Below are positions 36,904 to 46,366 of a stretch of 64,000 nucleotides of DNA, piece after piece. The position numbers and the translations under genes are program-made. Source of the stretch: an uncultured Roseburia sp. (GTDB lineage: Bacteria > Bacillota > Clostridia > Lachnospirales > Lachnospiraceae); the NCBI GenBank assembly GCA_947567625.1, contig CANONN010000011.1, positions 1-64,000 of the forward strand, read 5' to 3'. The notes under the pieces are model-generated. The model saw only the letters and a program-made list of their open reading frames with translations, did no database searches and was not told the DNA's origin. The stretch's first letter is position 1. Every line of letters starts with the position of its first letter.

Positions 36904-36960
36904 GCAGGAGATTTGGCGAAGCGACAGATCGGGGTTCGCCGTGCGGAAACGAGGATAGAG

Positions 36961-38418
36961 ATGGCAGGTTATTTAAAGGTCTGCATTGTGGCAGAGGGAT
37001 GTTATCCATATGTGGTGGGCGGCGTTTCCAGTTGGATTCACAGCCTGATTAAATCGTTCCCGGAAGTGGAGTTTATCTTGCTCACGATCGTGGCAAACCG
37101 CTCCTACCGCGGAAAATTCGTGTACGAGCTGCCGGAAAATCTGCTTGAGGTGCATGAGCTGTATCTGGAGGACGAGGACTGGTGCGCAGCCCGCAAAGAG
37201 AAGGGAAAACGATTTAAGTTAAACGAAAAAGAATACCAGGCGATGCGCAGCCTGATCTTGAATCAGGAAATCGATTGGCGCACGCTGTTTAAATTTTTCC
37301 GCAAGCCGGGTCTGTCGCTGAATGATCTGCTGATGGGCGAGGATTTCTTTAAGATTGTGTTGGATTGTTACAATTTAAATTATAGCCAGGTGGTATTTTC
37401 AGACTTTTTGTGGACGCTGCGTTCTATTTATCTGCCGTTGTTTCATACCTTAAAAATGGATGTCCCCAAGGCGGATCTCTACCACTGTGTCGCCACCGGA
37501 TACGCCGGGGTGCTCGGCAGTATGGCAAATTACCGCCATGGAAGCAGGCTGTTGATATCCGAGCACGGAATCTATACCAGAGAGCGCGAGGAAGAGCTGA
37601 TCAAGGCCAAGTGGGTAAAAGGAATCTACAAGAATATCTGGATTGAGCAGTTTCGCAAGATGTCGAAGCTTGCCTACGACAAGGCGGATGTGGTGACCAG
37701 TCTTTACGAGCACGCAAGAGAATTGCAGATTGAGCTGGGATGCCCGGAGGAAAAGACCGTGGTGACGCCAAACGGCATCAATGTGGAGCGGTTCGACGAG
37801 CTGGCGCCCAAGACAGAGGAGGACGAGGGGTATATCAATATCGGCGCGGTGCTGCGCGTCACGCCGATCAAGGACGTCAAGACGATGATTCAGGCATTTG
37901 GCTATGCCAAGGCCAGGCAGAAGAAATTAAAGCTCTGGATTATGGGGCCATATGATGAGGATGAAGAATATGCCGCAGAGTGTTTCGATCTGGTGGAAAC
38001 CATGCAGATTCGGGACGTGGTGTTCACCGGCAGGATTGACGTCAAGGACTACCTCGGCAGGATGGATATGACGATACTCACGAGCATCAGCGAGGGACAG
38101 CCCCTGACCATTTTAGAGAGCTATGCGGCGCATAAGCCGGTGATTGCCACGGATGTGGGCAACTGCCGCGGCTTGATCTACGGGGAGGGGGACGAGTTCG
38201 GGGCGGCGGGTATCCTGACCCACATTATGAATATTGAAGAGATCTCACATGCCATTTTAGAGCTTGCCAACAACACGGAGCAGCGCTTGCGCATGGGGGA
38301 GAACGGCTATCAGCGTTTAATGACAAAATATAAAATATCGGATATGAAAAAGACATATGACAAGATATACACCGATTTTGAGGAGGGGCTGGCGCGCAAC
38401 TGGGCCGAGGACTGGTAA
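36961..38418 (+). CDS. pelF: GT4 glycosyltransferase PelF
   Basis: A 485-residue cytoplasmic glycosyltransferase from MAGYLKVCIVAEG; the frame is open to a TTG at 36913, but family members begin a few residues before VAEGCYPYVVGGVSSWIH, which supports 36961. The N-terminal half has the PelF hallmark segment just cited and SEHGIYTREREEEL. The C-terminal GT-B half has NGINVERF, VLRVTPIKDVKTMI and the sugar-nucleotide site SEGQPLTILESYA. PelF polymerises the Pel chain from UDP-GalNAc in known systems. It lies between the DUF2194-like gene and pelG. Confidence 0.93.
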   Translation: MAGYLKVCIVAEGCYPYVVGGVSSWIHSLIKSFPEVEFILLTIVANRSYRGKFVYELPENLLEVHELYLEDEDWCAARKEKGKRFKLNEKEYQAMRSLILNQEIDWRTLFKFFRKPGLSLNDLLMGEDFFKIVLDCYNLNYSQVVFSDFLWTLRSIYLPLFHTLKMDVPKADLYHCVATGYAGVLGSMANYRHGSRLLISEHGIYTREREEELIKAKWVKGIYKNIWIEQFRKMSKLAYDKADVVTSLYEHARELQIELGCPEEKTVVTPNGINVERFDELAPKTEEDEGYINIGAVLRVTPIKDVKTMIQAFGYAKARQKKLKLWIMGPYDEDEEYAAECFDLVETMQIRDVVFTGRIDVKDYLGRMDMTILTSISEGQPLTILESYAAHKPVIATDVGNCRGLIYGEGDEFGAAGILTHIMNIEEISHAILELANNTEQRLRMGENGYQRLMTKYKISDMKKTYDKIYTDFEEGLARNWAEDW

Positions 38419-38508
38419 GTCCCCAAGTGGCATGAGGTGTGAAAAATAATTGTCTGCTTTGCGGGCAGGGATAAAAATTGGTTTTGCGACAGGAAAGGAG
38501 TAGAGGAC

Positions 38509-40011
38509 ATGGCTGGAATAGGGGTGAGACTGAACCAGATATTTGAAAAGAATTCGCTGATTTCCGATTTGATCGGCTTTGGCTACAGCACCGTGGTCAC
38601 GGTGGCGCCGATGTTTCTGGTAATCGGAGATATTCTTTTGATGGGAAAGGTGCTGGGATTGTCCGATGTCAGTTATGCGCCGCGCGAGCTGTTTTCCTGC
38701 ACGATATTGTATATTTTTATTTTTTCCCTGCTGACGGCGGCGCCCTTTAATGCGGTGCTCTCCCGCTATATGTCGGATACGATTTATGAGGACCGCTATG
38801 AGGATATTATGCCCTGCTTTTATATGGGCCTGCTGATGAACGTGGTGACGGCGTTTCTTTTGGGTGTGCCGTTCTGCCTGCATGAGGTTTTCGTCGGCAA
38901 GCTGGGCGTGCTCTATGTGTTTACCGGTTTTTGCGGCTATATGGCGCTCGTGCTCGTGTTCTATTCCATGCTCTACCTCTCGATCTGTAAGGACTATAAG
39001 AAAATCTCGGCGTTTTTCTTTGTCGGGATGGCGGTCGCCTTTTGCGTCGCCCTGTTTTTGCGCCTGGTATGCGCGCTTCCGGTCACGGATTCTATGCTCG
39101 CGGGGCTGGTCGCGGGATTTATTATGATCGCCTGCGAGGAGATTGCGATGATCAAGCGCTATTTTAAAAAGAACAGCGGCAGGTATCGGCCGGTGCTTAC
39201 CTATTTTAGAAAGTATTGGATGCTGATTGTCACGAATTTCTTTTATATATTGGGACTTTATGTACACAACTTTGTATTTTGGACCACAGATCTGAAAATG
39301 GTGGTGGCGAGCAGTTTTGTCTGCGCGCCGTCCTATGATTTGGCGAGCTGTATCGCTATGTTTACCAATATTTCCGCCACGGTAATTTTGATTTCAAGGC
39401 TGGAGATGAATTTTCATGAAAAATATAAGGGCTACTCGGAGGCCGTGATCGGAGGGCGGGGACTTGATATCCGCACCGCGCAAAAGCGCATGTTCCGACA
39501 GTTGGCGAGCGAGCTGATGACTTTGGCGCGCATACAGTTTATCATCTCCGTTGTAGTATTTTTGCTGTGTGTGGTATTTTTGCCGCAGTATGGTTTTTCG
39601 GGTCTGGTGATGCAGATTTATCCTTGTCTGGCAGCAGGTTATTTCAGCCTGTTTCTGATGTATTCGGCCATCATCTTTTTGTACTACTACAATGATCTGA
39701 CGGGTGCGCTCATGACCGCGACAATCTTTGTGGGCACGACGTTTGCGGTGAGCATCGTCGCCACAAGACTGCCGGAGGCTTGGTATGGCGTGGGTGTTGT
39801 CGCGGGTTCTCTGCTCGGCTGGTGCGTGGCGTATTTCCGTCTTCGCTGGGTGGAACGGAATATGGATGTGCATGTATTTTGTCAGGGAAGGCTGATTGAC
39901 TATGGCAAGGGAATCCCGGAGCCGTCGAAAGTCTACGATGTCAGAGAGGCGCGCAGGGAGGCCAGAAAAAGAGAGCGGGAAGCGGAAAGGATGGCGGAGA
40001 GCAGAAGATGA
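38509..40011 (+). CDS. pelG: Pel polysaccharide transporter PelG
   Basis: A 500-residue membrane protein with about twelve helices, related to the MATE/flippase fold. The start MAGIGVRLNQIFEKNSLISD followed by LIGFGYSTVVTVAPMFLVI is characteristic of PelG. It would carry the growing polymer across the membrane, together with PelD, PelE and PelF. AGGAAAGGAG precedes the ATG. The C-terminus is a charged coil. The next gene overlaps by four bases (ATGA). Confidence 0.93.
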   Translation: MAGIGVRLNQIFEKNSLISDLIGFGYSTVVTVAPMFLVIGDILLMGKVLGLSDVSYAPRELFSCTILYIFIFSLLTAAPFNAVLSRYMSDTIYEDRYEDIMPCFYMGLLMNVVTAFLLGVPFCLHEVFVGKLGVLYVFTGFCGYMALVLVFYSMLYLSICKDYKKISAFFFVGMAVAFCVALFLRLVCALPVTDSMLAGLVAGFIMIACEEIAMIKRYFKKNSGRYRPVLTYFRKYWMLIVTNFFYILGLYVHNFVFWTTDLKMVVASSFVCAPSYDLASCIAMFTNISATVILISRLEMNFHEKYKGYSEAVIGGRGLDIRTAQKRMFRQLASELMTLARIQFIISVVVFLLCVVFLPQYGFSGLVMQIYPCLAAGYFSLFLMYSAIIFLYYYNDLTGALMTATIFVGTTFAVSIVATRLPEAWYGVGVVAGSLLGWCVAYFRLRWVERNMDVHVFCQGRLIDYGKGIPEPSKVYDVREARREARKREREAERMAESRR

Positions 40012-40382
40012 CAGTGGCAGGCATTTTACGGTTGGTTGTTGTGGCGGAGGGAATGATATTGTTGATGATGGCGTTTTTGTCCTTTGTTTACCGAAAAATG
40101 ACAGAGGGCATAGCCTTAAGCTGGGGAGGCTTCGCCGCCATTTTGATATTGGCGGGGGCGGTGCCGGCCTTTGCGGGCTGGAGCAGTTCGATTCCCCCGG
40201 GGGCGGTGCCGGCCTTTGTGATTGTCACGGCCGCCACGCTGCTCGGCGTGTTTTATTTAAGCTGTGCCGTTTCGCAGCTGATTCGCAAGAATCAGGAGCT
40301 TGCGATGCATGTATCCCTGCTGAATCAGGAGAATGAGAGCATATTGGAAGAGCTACAGGCGATAAGGGAACGGGAGAAATGA
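40008..40382 (+). CDS. DUF2304-like small membrane protein
   Basis: A 124-residue protein with three hydrophobic segments (about 5-28, 36-58, 64-90) and a C-terminal coiled coil (IRKNQELAMHVSLLNQENES). The layout matches DUF2304 proteins, which often sit beside glycosyltransferases in surface-polysaccharide loci. It overlaps both neighbours by four bases, so it is translationally coupled. Function unknown. A short internal duplication of GGGCGGTGCCGGCCTTTG occurs at 40157 and 40201. Confidence 0.7.
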   Translation: MTVAGILRLVVVAEGMILLMMAFLSFVYRKMTEGIALSWGGFAAILILAGAVPAFAGWSSSIPPGAVPAFVIVTAATLLGVFYLSCAVSQLIRKNQELAMHVSLLNQENESILEELQAIREREK

Positions 40383-41581
40383 AAAAAAGTGTGCTGTTTG
40401 TGATCAATACATTGGGGCGTGCGGGCGCCGAGACGGCGATGCTGGAGCTATTGCGCCAATTCCCGAAAGAGCGCTATGAGGTGTCTTTGTATGTGATGTT
40501 GGGGCAGGGGGAGCTGGCGGCGGAACTGCCCGCGCATGTACATCTGCTGAATCCGACATTTTTGCAGACGTCGGTGCTCTCGGCCGAGGGGCGGCGTTTT
40601 ATGATGCGCACCGTGCGCAAAAGTTTTTTCCACAACGGCGGTATCGGGAAAAAGCTTGCAGGGCTGCTTTGCAATGGCTTTGATATGTTGCGCAAGAAGA
40701 GGGTGCAGTTGGATAAACTGCTCTGGCGCACCGTTTCGGACGGGGCGGATTACCCCGCGGAAGAATATGATCTGGCGATCGCCTTTTTGGAGGGAGCCGC
40801 GACTTATTTTGTGGCGGATCATGTGAGGGCCAAAAAGAAGGCCGCGTTTGTCCATATTGATTATTTGAGCGCCGGATATACCAGAAAGCTTGATCGGGGG
40901 TGCTATGACGTTTATGACCGAATCTTCGCCGTATCGCAGGAGGTGAGGGAGAGCTTTTTAGAATTTTACCCGGAATATAAAGACAAGACGGGAATCTTTC
41001 ACAATATCATCAACGCAGACCGGGTGAAGCGGGAGGCTTTGGAGGGGGAAGGGTTTACGGATGATTATGCGGGCGCCCGCCTTTTGACCGTGGGGCGGTT
41101 AAATTATCAAAAAGGTTACGACATTGCATTGCTGGCGTTAAAGCAGGTGAAAGAAAGGGGCTATGACGTGCGCTGGTATGTGCTGGGAGAGGGAGAAGAG
41201 CGGGAGAACATCGAGCGCCAGAGAAAAGCGCTGGGGCTGGAAACGGATTTTGTGCTCTGCGGAGCCAAAGAAAATCCCTATCCGTATTACAGAGAGTGCG
41301 ATATCTATGTGCATGCGTCGCGTTTTGAGGGGAAGAGCATTGCCATAGAGGAGGCCCAGATGCTGGGCTGTACGGTGATCGCTTCGGATTGTACCGGCAA
41401 CCGCGAGCAGGTTGTGCACGGGGAGGACGGCGTCCTGTGCGCGCTCTCTGCGGGGGCGGTCGCGGAAAGTATCATGAAGCTGCTTACGGATGCGTCTCTT
41501 CGGCAAAAGCTTGGGCGCGCGGCGGCGGGGAAACAGAGAAACAGGGAGAACGAAATGCATTTGCTGCTGGAATTAATGTAA
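40379..41581 (+). CDS. GT4-family glycosyltransferase
   Basis: A 400-residue GT-B enzyme. The N-terminal half opens with VLFVINTLGRAGAETAMLELL, a typical acceptor-binding loop. The C-terminal half has LLTVGRLNYQKGYDIALLAL and the donor site ASRFEGKSIAIEEAQMLG with the paired glutamates. It probably adds a sugar to a lipid-linked or polymer acceptor on the cytoplasmic side. It follows the DUF2304-like gene with a four-base overlap and precedes the GT2 gene by 14 bases. Sugar specificity cannot be told. Confidence 0.92.
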   Translation: MKKSVLFVINTLGRAGAETAMLELLRQFPKERYEVSLYVMLGQGELAAELPAHVHLLNPTFLQTSVLSAEGRRFMMRTVRKSFFHNGGIGKKLAGLLCNGFDMLRKKRVQLDKLLWRTVSDGADYPAEEYDLAIAFLEGAATYFVADHVRAKKKAAFVHIDYLSAGYTRKLDRGCYDVYDRIFAVSQEVRESFLEFYPEYKDKTGIFHNIINADRVKREALEGEGFTDDYAGARLLTVGRLNYQKGYDIALLALKQVKERGYDVRWYVLGEGEERENIERQRKALGLETDFVLCGAKENPYPYYRECDIYVHASRFEGKSIAIEEAQMLGCTVIASDCTGNREQVVHGEDGVLCALSAGAVAESIMKLLTDASLRQKLGRAAAGKQRNRENEMHLLLELM

Positions 41582-41595
41582 GGGGTGTCTTACTT

Positions 41596-42387
41596 ATGAG
41601 CGAGAGAAAACAAAAGGAAGTATTGATCATTATACCTGCCTATAATGAGGAAAAGAATATCACACATGTGCTGGAACAGTTGGAAAGCCCAGAGATTCAG
41701 TCGTTTGCAGATGTGCTGGTGATGAATGACGCCTCCTACGACAGGACCAACTGGATTGTCAAGGACCGCAAACATGTGCTGGTAACGCATGTGTTTAATC
41801 TGGGATACGGCAGTGCGCTGCAGCTGGGATATAAGTATGCCATCCGGCGCAATTACAGATATGTCATTCAGATGGATGCCGACGGGCAGCATGATGTGTG
41901 CAATATTCCCAAACTGTATGAGGCGCTTCGGGCGGCGGATGATGCGGGGAACACCCCGGATATCGTGCTGGCTTCCCGCTTTATGAAGGGAAGCTCGGCC
42001 TACCATACTTCCGGGGTAAAACGCTTTGCCTATCAGCTCTTTCGGCTCATGATACGCGTCGTCACGGGCAGGCACATCACGGACCCGACGACCGGGCTGC
42101 AGGGGCTCAACCGCCGCACGGTGCTCTACTATTCCAAATATAACCACTATGACGACAAATACCCTGACGCCAACATGATTATGCAGATGCTTCTGCTGGG
42201 ACTTGATATCAGGGAAATCCCGGCGGTGATGCATCCGCGCACCCAGGGAGTCAGTATGCATTCCGGGCTAAAACCGGTGATGTATATGATGCGGATGTTT
42301 TTCAGCGTTTTAGCGGTAATCTTCCGCATTAAAATATTTAAGATTGACACGAAGGAAAGTATATCGGATGAGCTTCATGAAACGTAA
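41596..42387 (+). CDS. GT2-family glycosyltransferase
   Basis: A 263-residue single-domain GT-A enzyme from the ATG at 41596 (AAGGGG about ten bases upstream); the longer open frame reads through the previous gene and is not real. Motifs: VLIIIPAYNEEKNITHVLEQL, NDASYDRT, and the metal-binding DADGQHD. It resembles dolichol-phosphate mannose synthase-like enzymes, which load sugars onto polyprenyl phosphate. That would supply a GT-C enzyme, and the large membrane protein at 32405 is a candidate user. The next gene overlaps its end by 20 bases. Confidence 0.92.
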   Translation: MSERKQKEVLIIIPAYNEEKNITHVLEQLESPEIQSFADVLVMNDASYDRTNWIVKDRKHVLVTHVFNLGYGSALQLGYKYAIRRNYRYVIQMDADGQHDVCNIPKLYEALRAADDAGNTPDIVLASRFMKGSSAYHTSGVKRFAYQLFRLMIRVVTGRHITDPTTGLQGLNRRTVLYYSKYNHYDDKYPDANMIMQMLLLGLDIREIPAVMHPRTQGVSMHSGLKPVMYMMRMFFSVLAVIFRIKIFKIDTKESISDELHET

Positions 42388-43765
42388 AAGTAAGCGGGAG
42401 TTTTTGGCAGCGCCGTTTGCCGAGAGCAGGGCGGTTCTTGACAACCCCTCGCGCGGCTGGTATCAGATTCACACTTTTTTGCTGGAGCGGGAGGTGGATT
42501 TTGACGAGCTGACATGGTCGCTTCAAAAGGAGGACAGACTGGCGCTTGTTTTTTTGCAGATCGGCGCCTTTCGCACGGCGCCGATCTCCGCAGAGGCGTT
42601 GGAGAGGCTGGCGAAAATCCTGTCATTTTTCAGAGAACATAACAAAGAGATGATCATAAGAGTCGCCTACGACAACGAGGGAAACGGCATCACGGCGGAG
42701 CCGGATTTTTTGGCGGAAATCGAGGGACATATGAACAGCATAGGCCCTTGTATCCGGCAGTTTGCGGACAGCATACTGGTGGCGCAGGGGCTTTTTGTCG
42801 GCAGCTGGGGGGAAATGCACGATTCTAAGTTTCTGGCGCAGGATAAGCTGAAGAGACTGGCAAGGACTTGGCGGCTGGCGCTTGGGGAGCAGATACCGGT
42901 CGCGGTGCGCACGCCGGGACAGTGGCGGCTGCTGTATCCGCCGGGGCAGGAGGCGGCGCAGACGAACACGGGCCTGTTTGACGACGGGATGTTTGCGAGT
43001 GTCAGCCATCTGGGCACATTTGGCGTCAAGTCCAGGGAGGAGGCGGCGTGGGAGGAACCCTGGAGCCCTGCTGTGGAGAGAGGCTTTGTGGCTGCGCTTG
43101 CCAGACATGTGCCCTACGGCGGGGAGGCGCTTGCGGCCGCGGATGAGACGGCAAAGCAGTATGACGCGCCAGCCGGCGTCGTGGAGGAAATGCGCGCGCT
43201 CGGCGTATCGTATTTGAATCGGGTCCATGACGCCCGAAGAATCGGGATGTGGAGAGAGCAAATCTGCCAGGCCGCCGATTTGGCGGCGGCTGGGCAGCAG
43301 AGTGAGTTGTGGCAGGGCGTTTCTGTTTTTGATTATATCGGCGCTCATCTGGGATACCGCTATGTCGTGCGCGGAGCGGTTTTTGTGGAGAAGAGAGAGC
43401 CGTATGTTTCCCTGCGCATAGAGAATACGGGTTTTGCGCCGTGCACGAGGGCGCTGGACCTCTATCTGGTGTTTGCGGAGGAACAAACGGCGGTTGGATT
43501 CGATGACGTTTCGCACGATGCGTCTGTGCTGGAGTTATGCGAAAGCGGGCAGATTGCAGGGACATACACGCCGGTTCCAGGAGAGCTGCATCGGCTTGGG
43601 CAAGGCTTAGAGACCACGCTGGAAGCGCCGCTGCCCAAGCTTGGCCCGGGAACCTATCGTCTATACCTGGCGCTGCGCCAAAAGGAAAGCGGGCAAACGA
43701 TTTATTTTGGCAACGAGCCCGTTGCCAGGCAAGTATATCTGGGGCGGCTTATTTTGCGACTGTGA
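42368..43765 (+). CDS. DUF4874/DUF4832 protein (cytoplasmic form)
   Basis: A 465-residue protein from MSFMKRKSKREF. The N-terminal block (RAVLDNPSRGWYQIHTF ... LVFLQIGAF) matches DUF4874 and the later block (SVSHLGTFG ... GAHLGYRYVV) DUF4832. The predicted fold is a TIM barrel similar to glycoside hydrolases, followed by a beta-sandwich. There is no signal peptide here, unlike its paralogue encoded on the other strand. The two genes are convergent and their ends overlap by 17 bases. A carbohydrate-related role is suggested by context only. Confidence 0.78.
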   Translation: MSFMKRKSKREFLAAPFAESRAVLDNPSRGWYQIHTFLLEREVDFDELTWSLQKEDRLALVFLQIGAFRTAPISAEALERLAKILSFFREHNKEMIIRVAYDNEGNGITAEPDFLAEIEGHMNSIGPCIRQFADSILVAQGLFVGSWGEMHDSKFLAQDKLKRLARTWRLALGEQIPVAVRTPGQWRLLYPPGQEAAQTNTGLFDDGMFASVSHLGTFGVKSREEAAWEEPWSPAVERGFVAALARHVPYGGEALAAADETAKQYDAPAGVVEEMRALGVSYLNRVHDARRIGMWREQICQAADLAAAGQQSELWQGVSVFDYIGAHLGYRYVVRGAVFVEKREPYVSLRIENTGFAPCTRALDLYLVFAEEQTAVGFDDVSHDASVLELCESGQIAGTYTPVPGELHRLGQGLETTLEAPLPKLGPGTYRLYLALRQKESGQTIYFGNEPVARQVYLGRLILRL

Positions 43766-45176
43766 ATGATAAGATCAGATAACCGTTTTCGGAGAGGCGC
43801 AGTGTGTTGGATAGCTTGATGTGGCGGCCTAGCGTCTCATCATACAATTGAAAATAGATATAATAACGGCCTTCCCCCAGAGCGCGGATGTCGATGGGAG
43901 CGTTTAAAGTGACGGTTTCGCCCGGCAGCCATGTCCTGGTGTCCGTTTCAAAGGGATAGGAGCCCAAAAGCCCGCCGGATGCGGATACGATGAAAGCCGT
44001 GGGAGTAAACGCGCGGTAGCCTGCCGAAAAGCCGCTGTTTTGCAGGGTCAGGGACAGATTGGCAGTCTTGTCGTGGAAGGTGTCAAAGCTCAGGGCGGCG
44101 GACAGCAGATCGTAGCGGTAACCCATGTGGCTGCCGATATAATCGTAGCCGTTTGTGCCCGCAAAACAGTCGTCCCCTTCGTAGGTGGAGGCGCGCCATT
44201 TGTCGAGCACGGCGGCGTCGTAGCCGCAGTCGAGATAGGAGACGTGCATGGCGGCAAGGTCTGTGACGGCATTGGCAAAGTCATTCAAGGGATTGTCGAG
44301 CACGACTTCGCCGCCGTTGGGCACATAGTTGCAGAGTGTATTCTGGAACGCGATCTCTTCCTCGCGCGTTCCCTTGTCGGTCAGTTTTTCGGCCATTTTG
44401 ATGGAGTTTTCCCCGTAAGTGCCAAGGTCGCTTGCGGAGCCCAGCATGCCGTCGTTAAATAGTCCAAGGCGCGCGGAGACGGAACCGGAAAAAGCCTCCT
44501 CCTCTTTTAGCGCCTCATAGGTGCCGCTTATGGCGCGCCAGTGGGCGGGTGTGCGCACGGAAAGAAAGATGGCGGGGTCCGTGACAGCGGCCAGATGTTC
44601 GGCCAGCATACACATGGTTTCCGCTGCCATGTAGTTGGAATTGTTCATCTCCCCGCAGTTTCCCACATAGATGCCCTGCAGGAGGTAGACGCAGTCTGTG
44701 TATTGATTGACGACGGCGGCGGTCTGGTCCATGTGCTGCAAAATGACCGACACGTCGGAAGGCTCCGTCTCTTTGGCCTTGCCGTTCCAGTCATAGAGGA
44801 AACGCAGAATCAGTTGATTGCCGTGCGACTGCCAGAGGGAGAGGATATCGGAGAGCTGTGTGAGGCCCTGCTCGCTGATGGCGGAGGCATTGTAGTCGCG
44901 CAGATTGATTTCCAACAGCACGAGCTCGTGGGGATACGCTGCCGCAGTCCGTTCCATGGCGTTAAGATCGGGCGGCGTCTCGTCGGAGAGCGCGTAGCCA
45001 AAGATCTGATACCATCCCTGATAGGGGTTGTCTAAGGCGCGGTCCGTGGCGCCAAAGCGCTCCGGCTCGACCGTCAGCGTAAAATAATAGCGTTGATAGA
45101 GAAAAAAGACGACGCCGCTGACGGCGGCAAGCAGCACGATTATCGACAAAATAAGAATAACGGATTTTTTTTTCAT
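43749..45176 (-). CDS. DUF4874/DUF4832 protein (membrane-anchored form)
   Basis: A 475-residue paralogue of the preceding protein. It begins with a membrane anchor (about 5-27, VILILSIIVLLAAVSGVVFFL), then DUF4874 (RALDNPYQGWYQIFGY ... LVLLEINLRDY) and DUF4832 (ASDLGTYG ... GSHMGYRYDLLSA). So one form faces the outside and one stays inside or is not exported by a signal peptide. It is the only minus-strand gene within the polysaccharide locus and has its own promoter: an extended -10 TGCTATAAT lies on the minus strand near 45226. Confidence 0.8.
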   Translation of the reverse strand: MKKKSVILILSIIVLLAAVSGVVFFLYQRYYFTLTVEPERFGATDRALDNPYQGWYQIFGYALSDETPPDLNAMERTAAAYPHELVLLEINLRDYNASAISEQGLTQLSDILSLWQSHGNQLILRFLYDWNGKAKETEPSDVSVILQHMDQTAAVVNQYTDCVYLLQGIYVGNCGEMNNSNYMAAETMCMLAEHLAAVTDPAIFLSVRTPAHWRAISGTYEALKEEEAFSGSVSARLGLFNDGMLGSASDLGTYGENSIKMAEKLTDKGTREEEIAFQNTLCNYVPNGGEVVLDNPLNDFANAVTDLAAMHVSYLDCGYDAAVLDKWRASTYEGDDCFAGTNGYDYIGSHMGYRYDLLSAALSFDTFHDKTANLSLTLQNSGFSAGYRAFTPTAFIVSASGGLLGSYPFETDTRTWLPGETVTLNAPIDIRALGEGRYYIYFQLYDETLGRHIKLSNTLRLSENGYLILSFTVAK

Positions 45177-45355
45177 AGGGGCCTCGCTTGTGGTATACTG
45201 TAATCATAGATGGATAATCCATTATAGCATATTTTAAATCTTTCTGTAGACCAATTTTAAGGGATTTTGTGTTGCCAGATCTGAAAGAATGGGGGGTTCA
45301 TGTCCTGGTTAATGTTTGACGGCAGGGTGAACGGTGACAGGAAAAGGAGACGGAT

Positions 45356-46366
45356 ATGTCGAGAGAACAGGAACGTATTGATTTTGTCATGCCCTGGGTG
45401 GATGGCGCCGACCCGGCGTGGCTCGCGGAAAAAAGAAAGTACGACCCAAACGGCGCGCTCGGCGCGGCCTGTGAGCGTTTCCGCGATTGGGACAATCTAA
45501 AATACTGGTTCCGCGGCGTGGAAACGTTTGCGCCCTGGGTGGGTATGATTCATTTCATCACCTGGGGGCATCTGCCAACGTGGCTGAACACAGCGCATCC
45601 GAAACTTCATATCGTGCGTCACGAGGATTATATACCGGCTCCATATCTGCCCTGTTTCAGCAGCCATCCGATCGAGCTGAATATGCACCGCATTGCGGGG
45701 CTTGCGGAGCAGTTTGTCTATTTCAACGACGACTTTTTTCTGCTGCGCAGCGTTGCCCCCGAAGATTTTTTTGTGGGCGGCCTGCCCTGCGATATGCTCG
45801 CCTTTCAGCCGGTAGTGGCCAATCCGGCCAATCCTTTGATGTCGCATATCTATTTGAATAATACGCTGGCGCTGTGCAGGCATTTTGGCAAGCGGGAAAA
45901 TGTAAGAAAGCAGCCGGGCAGTTATTTTAAGATCGGATATCCGCCGCTTTACTTTTTCTATAATCTGCTGGAGCTTGCGTTTCCGCTCTATACGGGATTT
46001 TATACGGTTCACGGGCCGTCTTCATTTTTGAAGGGGACATTTGACGAGGTTTGGGGGAAAGAGGGGGAACTGCTCGATCGGACCTGCCGCCACAGGTTCC
46101 GCGACAAAGAGGACGTCAGCCAGTATCTGCTCAGGGAATGGCAGAAGCTAAGCGGCAGATTCCGGGCGAAAAATATTACCGGAGAGTTCGGCTATTTTAA
46201 TGTGGAGAGCCGCAATCCGAAGCTGGTGCGTACCATTTTAAAGCGTAAAAAGAAAATCATATGCGCGAATGACGCCAATAGGCCGATTGATTTTGAGGGC
46301 GCTAAGACAGAGATAAACGCTGCCCTAGAGCAGATATTGCCGGAGAAATCGGCATTTGAGAAATGA
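45356..46366 (+). CDS. Stealth-family sugar-phosphate transferase
   Basis: A 336-residue protein with the Stealth conserved regions in order: CR1 IDFVMPWVDGADPAW (about 8-22), CR2 with HFITWGHLPTWLN and RHEDYIP, then QFVYFNDDFFLLRSV, and CR3/CR4 in the second half. Stealth proteins transfer sugar-1-phosphate units to build capsule-type polymers or to modify glycans. AAGGAGA precedes the ATG. It opens a plus-strand group with the flippase (four-base overlap) and the nucleotidyltransferase. It implies phosphodiester-linked sugars in the surface polymer. Confidence 0.93.
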   Translation: MSREQERIDFVMPWVDGADPAWLAEKRKYDPNGALGAACERFRDWDNLKYWFRGVETFAPWVGMIHFITWGHLPTWLNTAHPKLHIVRHEDYIPAPYLPCFSSHPIELNMHRIAGLAEQFVYFNDDFFLLRSVAPEDFFVGGLPCDMLAFQPVVANPANPLMSHIYLNNTLALCRHFGKRENVRKQPGSYFKIGYPPLYFFYNLLELAFPLYTGFYTVHGPSSFLKGTFDEVWGKEGELLDRTCRHRFRDKEDVSQYLLREWQKLSGRFRAKNITGEFGYFNVESRNPKLVRTILKRKKKIICANDANRPIDFEGAKTEINAALEQILPEKSAFEK

